From Nanobdellati archaeon (GTDB taxonomy: Archaea > EX4484-52 > JAADEF01): a stretch of DNA of 8,524 bases. Made by a program: the position numbers and the translations under genes. Below are positions 1 through 5,396 of this stretch, piece after piece. The notes under the pieces were generated by a model. That model saw only the letters and a list, made by a program, of their open reading frames with translations. It made no database searches and was not told where the DNA came from. Location of the stretch: NCBI GenBank assembly GCA_015521505.1, contig WAOB01000049.1, forward strand, positions 1 through 8,524, written 5' to 3'. Each line of letters opens with the position of its first letter. The stretch's first letter is position 1.

Positions 1-389
1 ATTAGAGTCTATAGATCTTAGATTATCTTCACTTATTGCTATTTGTTGTAAGATGTGATAGGGTTTTCTTATATCTACTTGGGTTGAGTAAACTATTAGG
101 GTTGATATTACTATGAGAAGAATTGCTATGAAGATTGTAGAGATCAGTTTTATTGAGGATTTTAATAGATTGATAACGGGAAATGTCTTTGTATGGTCTT
201 TATCTGTTGAATTTTTCTTAGAGGTGTTGGGTGTTGTTGGTCTTATTTTACTTATATTTCTCTTCCTATCTCTCCATCTAAAATTATTTGTTAAACTCGT
301 ACGTGGAGTGGAGTGGAGTGGAGTGGAGTGGAGTGGAGTGGAGTGGAGTGGAGTTTTGTTTTCATGAGTAGGAAAATGTTGGTCATCAT
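1..389 (-). CDS. Membrane-anchored surface protein, 5' part, frame set by a pentanucleotide repeat (OFF as read)
   Basis: The 3' end lies beyond the left edge. The likely start is the ATG at 389-387 (a second ATG follows directly), 7 nt after a GGAGGG Shine-Dalgarno at 402-397. As sequenced, this frame crosses the repeat (354-303) and stops with TAA at 293-291 after 32 codons. The frame one base over is open from the eL37 tail to base 1. It encodes a basic, Ser/Thr/Lys-rich N-terminal stretch, one hydrophobic helix (about 150-88) and then YHILQQIAISEDNLRSIDSN. Between the stop at 421-423 and base 1 it contains no ATG, GTG or TTG. A change of minus one or plus two repeat units would fuse the ATG to it, giving MMTNIFLLMKTK, LHSTP repeats, then the anchor. 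I infer a type II anchored surface protein switched by slippage. The post-anchor stretch resembles, from memory, the start of S74-type archaeal surface proteins. A frameshifted pseudogene or a miscounted repeat is possible. Confidence 0.6.
303..354 (-). repeat. Perfect pentanucleotide tandem repeat, 10 units, inside a coding 5' end
   Basis: The + strand reads (GTGGA) ten times plus two bases; on the coding minus strand it is CTCCA repeated ten times between 353 and 304. All units are identical. Because 5 is not a multiple of 3, each unit gained or lost shifts the downstream frame, and the tract contains no stop in any frame: every frame encodes a rotation of the same pentapeptide LHSTP. Frame is kept only when the unit count is a multiple of three (9 or 12), and the assembled count is 10. 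This fits a slipped-strand contingency repeat. Confidence 0.93.
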
Positions 390-396
390 TAAGACT

Positions 397-402
397 CCCT
401 CC
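397..402 (-). promoter_or_regulatory. Ribosome binding site of the repeat-controlled gene
   Basis: GGAGGG on the minus strand, 7 nt before the tandem ATG codons at 389 and 386 and just after the eL37 stop at 410. It is among the strongest Shine-Dalgarno matches in the window, and it is the main reason for placing the start upstream of the repeat. Its position suggests co-transcription with the eL37 gene. Confidence 0.6.
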
Positions 403-409
403 TACAATA

Positions 410-604
410 TCATACGGCCCTTACTCTCGCTTTACCTATACCATGCTTCGTATCCCACGAATAGGATTTTATTCTTGAAGAAATACCAAAACCGCAAGAT
501 GCACAGTACTTCTTTTTTATATGAAAAGCATGCCTTCCACATCTTCTACATATCTTATGTGTAGATTTGTTCCGTTTACCAAATGACGGCTTGCCTTTTG
601 ACAT
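410..604 (-). CDS. rpl37e: Large ribosomal subunit protein eL37
   Basis: A 64-residue basic protein of the large ribosomal subunit. It has the family's zinc-ribbon cysteines as two CxxC pairs (C19/C22 and C34/C37, CRRC and CASC). The family N-terminus ([23 protein letters not shown]) and the GFG...SYSW segment after the second pair are clear, and the length is normal for archaeal eL37. The ATG at 604 follows a GGTGAT Shine-Dalgarno by about six bases. It lies 16 bases after the LSm gene, so the two are almost certainly co-transcribed; LSm next to eL37 is a common archaeal arrangement. The repeat-controlled surface gene begins 20 bases downstream of its stop. Confidence 0.95.
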   Translation of the reverse strand: MSKGKPSFGKRNKSTHKICRRCGRHAFHIKKKYCASCGFGISSRIKSYSWDTKHGIGKARVRAV

Positions 605-620
605 AGCATATCACCACATA

Positions 621-845
621 CTATGGAGTAGTGGAGACATATACTATAGAATCTCCTCTTATCAAAATAGAACCCACTTTTACGGTTTTATCTTCATGAT
701 TAATTTCTGCATTCTCCAGCCATAAGTTGATGTGAATATCTAATGCCTGCAATTCTCCAACAACCTCCCTTCCATTCTTTAACACAACATAAACCCTTTT
801 ACCTTTTGCCCTATTAAGAACATCCAATGGTCTTTTTGTATTCAT
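621..845 (-). CDS. Sm-like archaeal protein (LSm/SmAP)
   Basis: A 74-residue Sm-fold protein. This family forms ring oligomers, usually heptamers, that bind U-rich RNA. Sm1 spans about residues 15-46 and shows the ALDIHINLWLENAE block with the RNA-contacting D-x-H-x-N. Sm2 spans about 58-70 and contains LIRGDSIVYV, the IRGD signature. I chose the ATG at 845, which follows a GAGGTG Shine-Dalgarno by six bases and gives the usual short N-terminus (MNTKRPLDVL); a GTG at 854 overlaps that Shine-Dalgarno and is unlikely. The gene starts 13 bases after the SepF stop and runs into eL37. Confidence 0.93.
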   Translation of the reverse strand: MNTKRPLDVLNRAKGKRVYVVLKNGREVVGELQALDIHINLWLENAEINHEDKTVKVGSILIRGDSIVYVSTTP

Positions 846-858
846 TAGTAACACCTCA

Positions 859-1194
859 TCATGATCTACTTATCCTAATACCTTCAGGAGTTAAAATAAC
901 ATAATCCTCATCTACACCTGCTATATCTCCATTGATTGCATGGATTGTCTTCTTAAGCTTATCTATAGCCCTTTTGAGTTCAATCATGTCTTTTTCTTTC
1001 AATGGTTTAATCCTCAACCATACGATATTTCCCTCTCTAAGTTCGTTTTGTGCTCTCTCAACATCACCATATTCGTGTAATGTAATTATCCTGACATACA
1101 TTTTAGCGTCTTGTTTTAATTCAATACTTTCTAATTCAACTATCTCTTCAACATCCCCTACCTTTGAATCTCCAAGAAGTTTCTTTATTACCAT
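859..1194 (-). CDS. sepF: Archaeal cell division protein SepF (DUF552 family)
   Basis: A 111-residue protein matching archaeal SepF, the membrane anchor for FtsZ in archaea that divide with FtsZ. The N-terminus MVIKKLLGDSK looks like the short amphipathic membrane-binding helix. An acidic linker follows (residues 11-30), then the SepF core (about 31-111) with YVRIITLHEYGDVERAQNEL, GNIVWLRIKPL, INGDIAGVDEDYVILTPEG and a final short strand. The ATG at 1194 has a GGTGG Shine-Dalgarno five to six bases upstream. The longer upstream extension would add a transmembrane stretch that runs through the promoter region, so I reject it. The gene leads an operon with LSm and eL37, tying division to translation and RNA genes. 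No ftsZ is present in the window. Confidence 0.85.
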   Translation of the reverse strand: MVIKKLLGDSKVGDVEEIVELESIELKQDAKMYVRIITLHEYGDVERAQNELREGNIVWLRIKPLKEKDMIELKRAIDKLKKTIHAINGDIAGVDEDYVILTPEGIRISRS

Positions 1195-1221
1195 AACAAC
1201 CACCAGTATGGAAAATCCAAA

Positions 1222-1233
1222 AATATAATATAA
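1222..1233 (-). promoter_or_regulatory. Probable TATA box for the sepF-LSm-eL37 operon
   Basis: The 92-bp gap between the Cys-repeat gene and sepF is very AT-rich, and on the minus strand contains a TATATTATAT core. That places transcription start about 25 bases downstream, near 1205, leaving a short leader that still includes the GGTGG Shine-Dalgarno. Assigned from position and composition only. Confidence 0.4.
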
Positions 1234-1286
1234 AAATATTATACATATCTTTTTAAAATTAATCTCCATTATTTCCAAAAAAAGCC

Positions 1287-1751
1287 TCATCCTAAGCACA
1301 TATCTTTCAACAATTCATCTTTAATATATTGGCAATAAGTTGGATTATCGGTAGTGAGTTTTAAACTAAAATAGCAGGAATCTCTATCCTGAGGATTGGT
1401 CATCTTTTCACATGCATCCTTAGACTTAGTTTCCAATGCCTCCTTTCTTGCTATAGTATTTATACATGAATCTCTTAAACTACCTTTCAAAGAATTACAA
1501 TCCTCCCAAGAGACATCTGAACTGTAAACTTTATTAACTACACATAAAGAATCAATACATGAAATCAAATCATTATTTTTCACATTTCGGGAAATGCCAT
1601 CATACATTTTTCTCAAGTCCTCTGCCTTATAGAACCCCATTCCTGAGATAAAAACCATAACTGCCAAAACGACTAGAAGAATTGCAATAAAGTGTCTATT
1701 CTTCACAGCAATCTCATTTTTCAACGGAGTTTTCTTTTTCGTATGTGCCAT
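1287..1751 (-). CDS. Single-pass membrane protein with a Cys-repeat extracytoplasmic domain
   Basis: A 154-residue protein of unknown function. A lysine-rich N-terminus (MAHTKKKTPLKNE) precedes one hydrophobic helix at about residues 21-40, so the C-terminal part probably faces outward. That part has eight cysteines (65, 70, 85, 96, 114, 126, 140, 152). Six form three spaced pairs, C-x10-C, C-x11-C and C-x11-C, each ending in a variation of (R/K)-D-(S/M)-C. This looks like a small helical repeat held by disulfides. The ATG at 1751 follows AAGGTG by seven bases; a TTG at 1775 is in frame but lies upstream of that site. It overlaps the end of the 67-residue gene by 38 bases, so it belongs to the MinD operon. 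Similar Cys-repeat anchored proteins are, from memory, frequent in small archaeal genomes, but no function is assigned. Confidence 0.75.
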   Translation of the reverse strand: MAHTKKKTPLKNEIAVKNRHFIAILLVVLAVMVFISGMGFYKAEDLRKMYDGISRNVKNNDLISCIDSLCVVNKVYSSDVSWEDCNSLKGSLRDSCINTIARKEALETKSKDACEKMTNPQDRDSCYFSLKLTTDNPTYCQYIKDELLKDMCLG

Positions 1752-1917
1752 CAACAACACCTTTAAGTTTATCAAATAAATCTTTTATCTTTTCCCTTGG
1801 AAGTCTTATCTCAACATCATCCAACTCCAACACATAATCTTCATACAGTCCATTAACCTTCTTTATATTAACCTCTGAAGTCTTATGTAAAAACACCGAC
1901 ATTCTCTTAAACAACAT
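1714..1917 (-). CDS. Small protein of unknown function in the MinD operon
   Basis: A 67-residue charged protein that I do not recognise. It has no membrane segment and no cysteines. The middle (about residues 14-42) reads like alternating beta strands (VNIKKVNGLYEDYVLELDDV), followed by a helix (REKIKDLFDKLKGVV) and an acidic tail. The ATG at 1917 is 13 bases after the MinD stop with a purine-rich GGGAAGGGA just upstream, and the gene overlaps the next by 38 bases. Tight coupling on both sides supports a real gene and suggests translation together with the MinD-type ATPase and the anchored Cys-repeat protein. An in-frame ATG at residue 6 is an alternative start. Confidence 0.65.
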   Translation of the reverse strand: MLFKRMSVFLHKTSEVNIKKVNGLYEDYVLELDDVEIRLPREKIKDLFDKLKGVVDGTYEKENSVEK

Positions 1918-1930
1918 CTTATCCCTTCCC

Positions 1931-2701
1931 CTATCTAAACAAATTAATCAATTTCTGCAACAAGCTTCCTTGCGAAACTTTTGGCATTTTCCATTCAATC
2001 CCTGCAATCTCTGCAGCCAATCGTTTAAGTTCCAACGCTGGTTTGCTTTTAGGAGCGTAATATACTAAAGGAGTTTTAGCAGCCAAACTTTCTTGGAATA
2101 AAGGATCTTCTGGAATAATAGAAACAACAGGATATCCTATAAGTGACTCTACATCCTCCACATCCAACTCGGCTTTGCTTCCAGTAACTCTATTCAAAAC
2201 CACACCCAAAACATTAGTCCCAAATTCTTCCGATAATTTAACTGCCTTCAATGCATCAGTAACTGCAGGTATATTTGGATTTGTAACCACCAACACCTCA
2301 TCAGCAGATTCTATACTTGCTATACTTTCCTTTCCCAAACCTGCAGAACCATCCATAATAACTAGATCATACTCTCCTACTAAATCTAAAACCACTCTTG
2401 CTAACCTTTCGGGGTTTGTTGTCTTTAAATCAGATATGCTTATACCTGCAGGAATAACCTTCAAACCTGTAGGGTGTGTGTAAACTGCCTCATGGATGTT
2501 TGCTTCATTTCTCAATACATCATGAATTGTTTTTGGATGTAATGGTATTCCTAAATGAAAACCTAAATTTGGAGTTGTGAGATTGGTATCCATCAAAACA
2601 GAATTAACTCCAAAATCATACAAAGACGCTGCAAGATTCACAGATATGGTTGTCTTACCTACTCCTCCTTTACCAGATACCACACTTAGTAATCTCGTCA
2701 T
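1931..2701 (-). CDS. minD: MinD/ParA-type ATPase (MinD family)
   Basis: A 256-residue P-loop ATPase of the MinD/ParA class. The deviant Walker A is KGGVGKTT (residues 11-18) with the signature lysine, A' is DTNLTTPNLG (38-47), and Walker B is YDLVIMDG (111-118), with GSAGLG where bacterial MinD has PAG. The C-terminus SQGSLLQKLINLFR is amphipathic, hydrophobic with basic residues, as expected for the membrane-targeting helix of MinD. These proteins dimerise with ATP on the membrane and position other complexes. No MinE or MinC is present here. The ATG at 2701 follows a near-perfect AGGAGGT by six bases. The gene leads an operon with the 67-residue protein and the Cys-repeat protein; sepF follows under a separate promoter. 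The exact cargo (division, pili or other) cannot be told from sequence. Confidence 0.88.
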   Translation of the reverse strand: MTRLLSVVSGKGGVGKTTISVNLAASLYDFGVNSVLMDTNLTTPNLGFHLGIPLHPKTIHDVLRNEANIHEAVYTHPTGLKVIPAGISISDLKTTNPERLARVVLDLVGEYDLVIMDGSAGLGKESIASIESADEVLVVTNPNIPAVTDALKAVKLSEEFGTNVLGVVLNRVTGSKAELDVEDVESLIGYPVVSIIPEDPLFQESLAAKTPLVYYAPKSKPALELKRLAAEIAGIEWKMPKVSQGSLLQKLINLFR

Positions 2702-2707
2702 CTAAAT

Positions 2708-2714
2708 ACCTCCT
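2708..2714 (-). promoter_or_regulatory. Strong Shine-Dalgarno site of minD
   Basis: AGGAGGT on the minus strand, six bases before the ATG at 2701. It fixes the start of the MinD reading frame and shows that this operon uses leadered translation, unlike the apparently leaderless pilin-like gene just upstream. Confidence 0.75.
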
Positions 2715-2766
2715 ATACTATCTCAATACAATAACATATTAAAATACGATCTAAAATTTTTAAAAA

Positions 2767-3024
2767 TTAACCGTAATAATCATACCCTGTTGTAGCTTTC
2801 TCCAGTACATCATCTATAGCACCACTATATCCTGTGTTTGAAGGTCCTGAAGAATAACCTCCAAATATTGTTGATATGACAGATTTAACCCTTGATCCTA
2901 AATCCGTAATTGCTCCGGTAGATACTGATAGTAATGCCAGAGCAACTATTAGTAAAATGATTATCGCTACAACAACTTGAACTGCAGAGATTTCCCCTGA
3001 TTTTGTTGATTTATAAAACCCCAT
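2767..3024 (-). CDS. Pilin-like small secreted protein
   Basis: An 85-residue protein. The N-terminus has the layout of an archaeal class III (prepilin) signal: a short basic leader (MGFYKSTKSG), a possible cleavage after G10, then EISAVQ followed by about 20 hydrophobic residues (17-36). That helix would form the core of a pilus-like filament. The rest is small and rich in Gly, Ser and Tyr (YSSGPSNTGYSG) and ends TTGYDYYG. It has no cysteines. I infer a type IV pilin-like subunit; the glutamate directly after the proposed cleavage site is not standard, so an ordinary membrane protein is the alternative. It starts opposite the eS27 operon and appears leaderless, with a TATA element about 28 bases before the ATG. 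It ends 65 bases before minD. Confidence 0.55.
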   Translation of the reverse strand: MGFYKSTKSGEISAVQVVVAIIILLIVALALLSVSTGAITDLGSRVKSVISTIFGGYSSGPSNTGYSGAIDDVLEKATTGYDYYG

Positions 3025-3046
3025 AATTAAATTCTTATAATACAGG

Positions 3047-3058
3047 TTAAATATATAA
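3047..3058 (-). promoter_or_regulatory. TATA box of the pilin-like gene (probably leaderless)
   Basis: On the minus strand TTATATATTTAA is centred about 28 bases upstream of the ATG at 3024. No Shine-Dalgarno lies between them, so transcription probably begins at or next to the start codon. The divergent eS27 promoter lies about 50 bases away. Confidence 0.5.
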
Positions 3059-3102
3059 TTTACTTACTATTCCTACCTAACATGTAAAGATTTATCAAAA
3101 AG

Positions 3103-3114
3103 TATTTAAATTTA
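3103..3114 (+). promoter_or_regulatory. TATA box of the eS27-aIF2-alpha-Nop10-PAC2 operon
   Basis: TATTTAAATTTA preceded by a purine run (CAAAAAG) that fits a BRE element. Transcription start would fall near 3135-3140, giving a leader of about 30 bases that carries the GGTGAT site before the ATG at 3168. Confidence 0.5.
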
Positions 3115-3167
3115 TGAATTTTCTTTCTCTATTAGATATGTTAGATATAAATTTAGTGGGTGATAAA

Positions 3168-3341
3168 ATGGTAGGAAGATTTTTAAGAGTGAAATGCGAC
3201 AAATGTGGAAATGAGCAAAACATATACGAAAAAGCATCGATAATAGTAAGATGTCTTGTTTGTAATGAGGTATTGGCAGAACCAACGGGAGGGAAAGTCA
3301 ATCTCAAAGTGAAAGTTGCTCAACCAATACCTGAAATATAA
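3168..3341 (+). CDS. rps27e: Small ribosomal subunit protein eS27
   Basis: A 57-residue zinc-ribbon protein of the small ribosomal subunit. The four zinc ligands are C10/C13 (CDKC) and C29/C32 (CLVC), with the family block AEPTGGK directly after the second pair. The ATG at 3168 (MVGRFLRVKC) follows GGTGAT closely and gives the conserved N-terminus; the frame extends upstream to 3114, but that extension overlaps the TATA box. It is the first gene of a rightward operon followed immediately by aIF2-alpha, a well-known archaeal gene order. Confidence 0.94.
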   Translation: MVGRFLRVKCDKCGNEQNIYEKASIIVRCLVCNEVLAEPTGGKVNLKVKVAQPIPEI

Positions 3342-3381
3342 AGAGGTGAGACGCATATCAGAAAAAAGAGAAGACAGAATT

Positions 3382-4146
3382 ATGAAATATAAGGATGTAC
3401 CTGATGTTGGGGAGTATGTAATAGCAACAATAAAAGAAATTAATCCTAACAGTGCTATAGCAACACTAGACGAATATAATGATAGAAAAGCAATAATACA
3501 TATATCTGAGATATCCTCACGATGGGTAAAGGACATAAAAAAATTTGTACGATTAAACCAAAAAGTTGTTGCCGTAGTACTTAATTTAGATAATAGAGGA
3601 TATATAGAATTATCAATGAAAAGAGTAAAACCTACAATGGCAAGAGAAAAAATAAAGGAATATAGAAACGAAAAAAAAGCACATAATATGTTAAAACTAA
3701 TAGGAAAAGATCTTGGCTATACAATTAGAGAAATGTATGAGAGAGCAGGGTTTATTTTACAAAAAGAGTTTGGGAGTATGTATAACGGGCTTGAAATTGC
3801 TTTAGAGGAAGGTATGGATGTGCTAACATCAATAGGTATTGAAAAAAAAATTGCTGAAAAAATATACTCCTTTGCTCTGGAACAAATAAAACCTAAGGAG
3901 TTGGTAATAAAGGGTAACATCTCGCTTATCTGTTATGAAAGTAATGGTGTGGAGATCATAAAAAATGCACTTAATGTAGATAATAGAGTGAGAATAACCT
4001 ATCTCTCTGCTCCAAAATATAGGTTAGAGCTCGTAGGAGAGGACTATAAAGAGATGGAAAGAAAACTTAAAGAAGTAATATCAACCATACAAGATAGATT
4101 AAAAGGATATAATGTAGATTTTTCTTTTGAAAGAATTAAGGAGTGA
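3382..4146 (+). CDS. eif2a: Translation initiation factor 2 subunit alpha
   Basis: The alpha subunit of the archaeal heterotrimer that delivers initiator Met-tRNA to the ribosome. With the ATG at 3382 it has 254 residues, slightly short for the family. The N-terminal S1 (OB-fold) domain spans about residues 8-83, with GEYVIATIKEI, LDEYNDRKAIIHISEIS and GYIELSMKRV. A helical middle domain follows (about 85-170) with REKIKEYRNEKKA, then the C-terminal alpha/beta domain that contacts the gamma subunit. The start is not certain: a GTG at 3346 is in frame (266 residues) and overlaps a GAGGTGA motif, but the ATG gives the usual N-terminus (MKYKDVPDVGEYV). It lies 40 bases after the eS27 stop, and its final codons overlap the Shine-Dalgarno for nop10. 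Confidence 0.94.
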   Translation: MKYKDVPDVGEYVIATIKEINPNSAIATLDEYNDRKAIIHISEISSRWVKDIKKFVRLNQKVVAVVLNLDNRGYIELSMKRVKPTMAREKIKEYRNEKKAHNMLKLIGKDLGYTIREMYERAGFILQKEFGSMYNGLEIALEEGMDVLTSIGIEKKIAEKIYSFALEQIKPKELVIKGNISLICYESNGVEIIKNALNVDNRVRITYLSAPKYRLELVGEDYKEMERKLKEVISTIQDRLKGYNVDFSFERIKE

Positions 4147-4156
4147 TGAATGCATT

Positions 4157-4321
4157 ATGAATGAAATAAGAAGATGTATTAAATGTAAGACATATACTTT
4201 GAAGAAAGTCTGTTCCTCATGTGGTGAAGAAACAAAAAGTTTTAAAAATTATAAATTTATGATTAATGAAAGATATATTATACACCGAATTAAAGAAAAG
4301 GGATTGTTGAATGGTGATTGA
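4157..4321 (+). CDS. nop10: H/ACA RNP component Nop10
   Basis: A 54-residue protein of the H/ACA ribonucleoprotein, which guides pseudouridylation of rRNA together with Cbf5, Gar1 and L7Ae. The N-terminal zinc ribbon has C7/C10 (CIKC) and C19/C22 (CSSC), with the family pattern of TYTL between the pairs and CGEET after. The C-terminal half (KNYKFMINERYIIHRIKEK) keeps the position of the usual RFSPEDKYGKYR helix but is diverged, lacking the Pro-rich turn. I chose the ATG at 4157; an upstream in-frame TTG would overlap aIF2-alpha. An AAGGAG site overlaps the aIF2-alpha stop 13 bases before it. The stop TGA directly abuts the PAC2 start. Confidence 0.87.
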   Translation: MNEIRRCIKCKTYTLKKVCSSCGEETKSFKNYKFMINERYIIHRIKEKGLLNGD

Positions 4322-5137
4322 ATGGTTACTGAGATCGAGTATTTGAAAATACCTAAAATAAAGGATGTTGTTTATATTCAAGGTATAGCACCAGGTGCAG
4401 GATATGTAGGAAGAAATGTTGTAGGATATATGGTTTACATGCTCAATGCTAAGAAATTTGGAGAACTTTACTCAGATTCCTTGCCTCCAATAGTAGGAGT
4501 AGATCATGATGGAAAAGGGTTGGTAGTTCCAATGAAATATGAGTTATACTATTATAAAGGAAACAAAAAAAAGAAGATACCAAACATAGTGTTCATGATA
4601 GGTGATGCTCAACCAGTAACAACAGAAGGATATTATGAAATATCAGATACCATCCTTGATTTTTTAGAGGAAGAATTTGGCATCAAAGAGGTTATAAGTA
4701 TAGGTGGTTTCAGTACGGGAAATTTAGTAGAGGGAAGAGAAGCAAAGGTTTTTGGTGCAACCAATAACTTAGAACATGCTAAAAAATTTGAAGAAAAAGG
4801 TACTTTATTTAGAAACACAAATGTAACTCAAATTGTTGGTGCTGCAGGAGTGATTATTGGAGAAGCAACACGAAAAGGAATAACGGCAACATGTTTGATG
4901 GGAGAGACATCGGGACTCTTATTATCAGATCCTAAAGCAACAGAATCTGTTCTAAAGGTTCTCAAAGAGTATTTAAATTTAGAGGAATTAGATCTTTCTA
5001 AAATACACGAGCATGTTAAAGAAGTGGAGAAAATAATTTCCAAAATAGAAGAGATGGAAAAGGCGGCATTGGAGCAACTTAGAACTCATCATCTTAAAAA
5101 GAAAAAGAAAGACGAGAAAATCGGATATATTGGATAA
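4322..5137 (+). CDS. PAC2-family proteasome assembly chaperone-like protein
   Basis: A 271-residue PAC2-domain protein (about residues 15-215). This family includes eukaryotic PAC2 and archaeal PbaA/PbaB and adopts a nucleoside-phosphorylase-like fold. Supporting blocks are VVYIQGIAPGAGYVGRNVVG, IVFMIGDAQP, EVISIGGFSTG, VFGATNN and the ATCLMGETSGLL stretch. A charged coiled-coil helix covers about 224-256, and the tail is lysine-rich. The protein ends YIG: a tyrosine sits near the C-terminus but not at the penultimate position of a proteasome-docking HbYX motif. The ATG follows the nop10 stop with no gap, and GGTGAT inside the nop10 tail serves as Shine-Dalgarno. The order eS27, aIF2-alpha, Nop10, PAC2 is conserved in many archaea. 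Confidence 0.88.
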   Translation: MVTEIEYLKIPKIKDVVYIQGIAPGAGYVGRNVVGYMVYMLNAKKFGELYSDSLPPIVGVDHDGKGLVVPMKYELYYYKGNKKKKIPNIVFMIGDAQPVTTEGYYEISDTILDFLEEEFGIKEVISIGGFSTGNLVEGREAKVFGATNNLEHAKKFEEKGTLFRNTNVTQIVGAAGVIIGEATRKGITATCLMGETSGLLLSDPKATESVLKVLKEYLNLEELDLSKIHEHVKEVEKIISKIEEMEKAALEQLRTHHLKKKKKDEKIGYIG

Positions 5138-5189
5138 AGAGATAGTATAGATATCTTTTTAAAAATTGCTGTTTGATGTAATTATTGAT

Positions 5190-5199
5190 TTATATAATC
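5190..5199 (+). promoter_or_regulatory. TATA-like element ahead of eL40
   Basis: TTTATATAAT lies in the 80-bp gap between PAC2 and eL40. A start 25 bases downstream would fall at or near the ATG at 5218, which conflicts with the GGTGGT site at 5208-5213 being used. A second AT element (TTTTTAAAAATT, 5156-5167) would give a leader that includes it. Either could serve; the gap suggests eL40 has its own promoter. Confidence 0.35.
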
Positions 5200-5217
5200 C
5201 TTTTTTTGGTGGTCAGT

Positions 5218-5385
5218 ATGAGTATAATACCACAAGAAATTTTAGATCGGCTTTACAAAAATATGTATGTTTGTATGAGATGCAATGCAAGAATAAGAAC
5301 GAATAAACCTCAAAGGACGAAATGTAGAAAATGTGGTTATACAAAACTAAGGCCTATTAAGAAAGGTGCTAAAGCCAAGAAATAG
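5218..5385 (+). CDS. rpl40e: Large ribosomal subunit protein eL40
   Basis: A 55-residue basic zinc-binding ribosomal protein. Unlike the eukaryotic version, it has no ubiquitin fusion. The ligands are C19/C22 (CMRC) and C36/C39 (CRKC), with the family block NARIRTNKPQRTKCRKCGYTKLRPIKK and a lysine-rich tail. The ATG at 5218 follows GGTGGT by four bases; an upstream frame extension to 5185 would add a hydrophobic stretch and is rejected. It is the last gene of the rightward block, converging on the S74 fragment and toxin-antitoxin-like genes. Confidence 0.94.
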   Translation: MSIIPQEILDRLYKNMYVCMRCNARIRTNKPQRTKCRKCGYTKLRPIKKGAKAKK

Positions 5386-5396
5386 TTTTCTCCCCT

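Noticed and set aside
303..354. CRISPR array or protein-repeat domain
   Set aside because: The units are five bases with no spacers, and the count (10) breaks the reading frame, so it is a simple-sequence repeat, not CRISPR or an in-frame peptide repeat domain.
113..367. Plus-strand frame with hydrophobic stretch and a GVEWS repeat tail
   Set aside because: It is antisense to the longer minus-strand anchor frame, has no good ribosome site, and its C-terminus is only the translated pentanucleotide repeat.
313..564. Plus-strand frame starting inside the repeat
   Set aside because: It starts within the tandem repeat and runs antisense through the eL37 gene, which is clearly real.
1195..1299. 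Longer SepF with an N-terminal hydrophobic helix
   Set aside because: The extension overlaps the Cys-repeat gene and crosses the AT-rich promoter region; the ATG at 1194 has a good Shine-Dalgarno and gives the normal SepF amphipathic N-terminus.
2752..2768. AT-rich palindrome (AAAATTTTTAAAAATT) after the pilin-like gene as a hairpin terminator
   Set aside because: It has no GC stem and is equally explained by AT-rich intergenic composition; a T-rich stretch may end transcription, but nothing specific can be supported.
3183..3536. Minus-strand frame opposite eS27 and aIF2-alpha
   Set aside because: A shadow of two confidently identified genes with no family features of its own.
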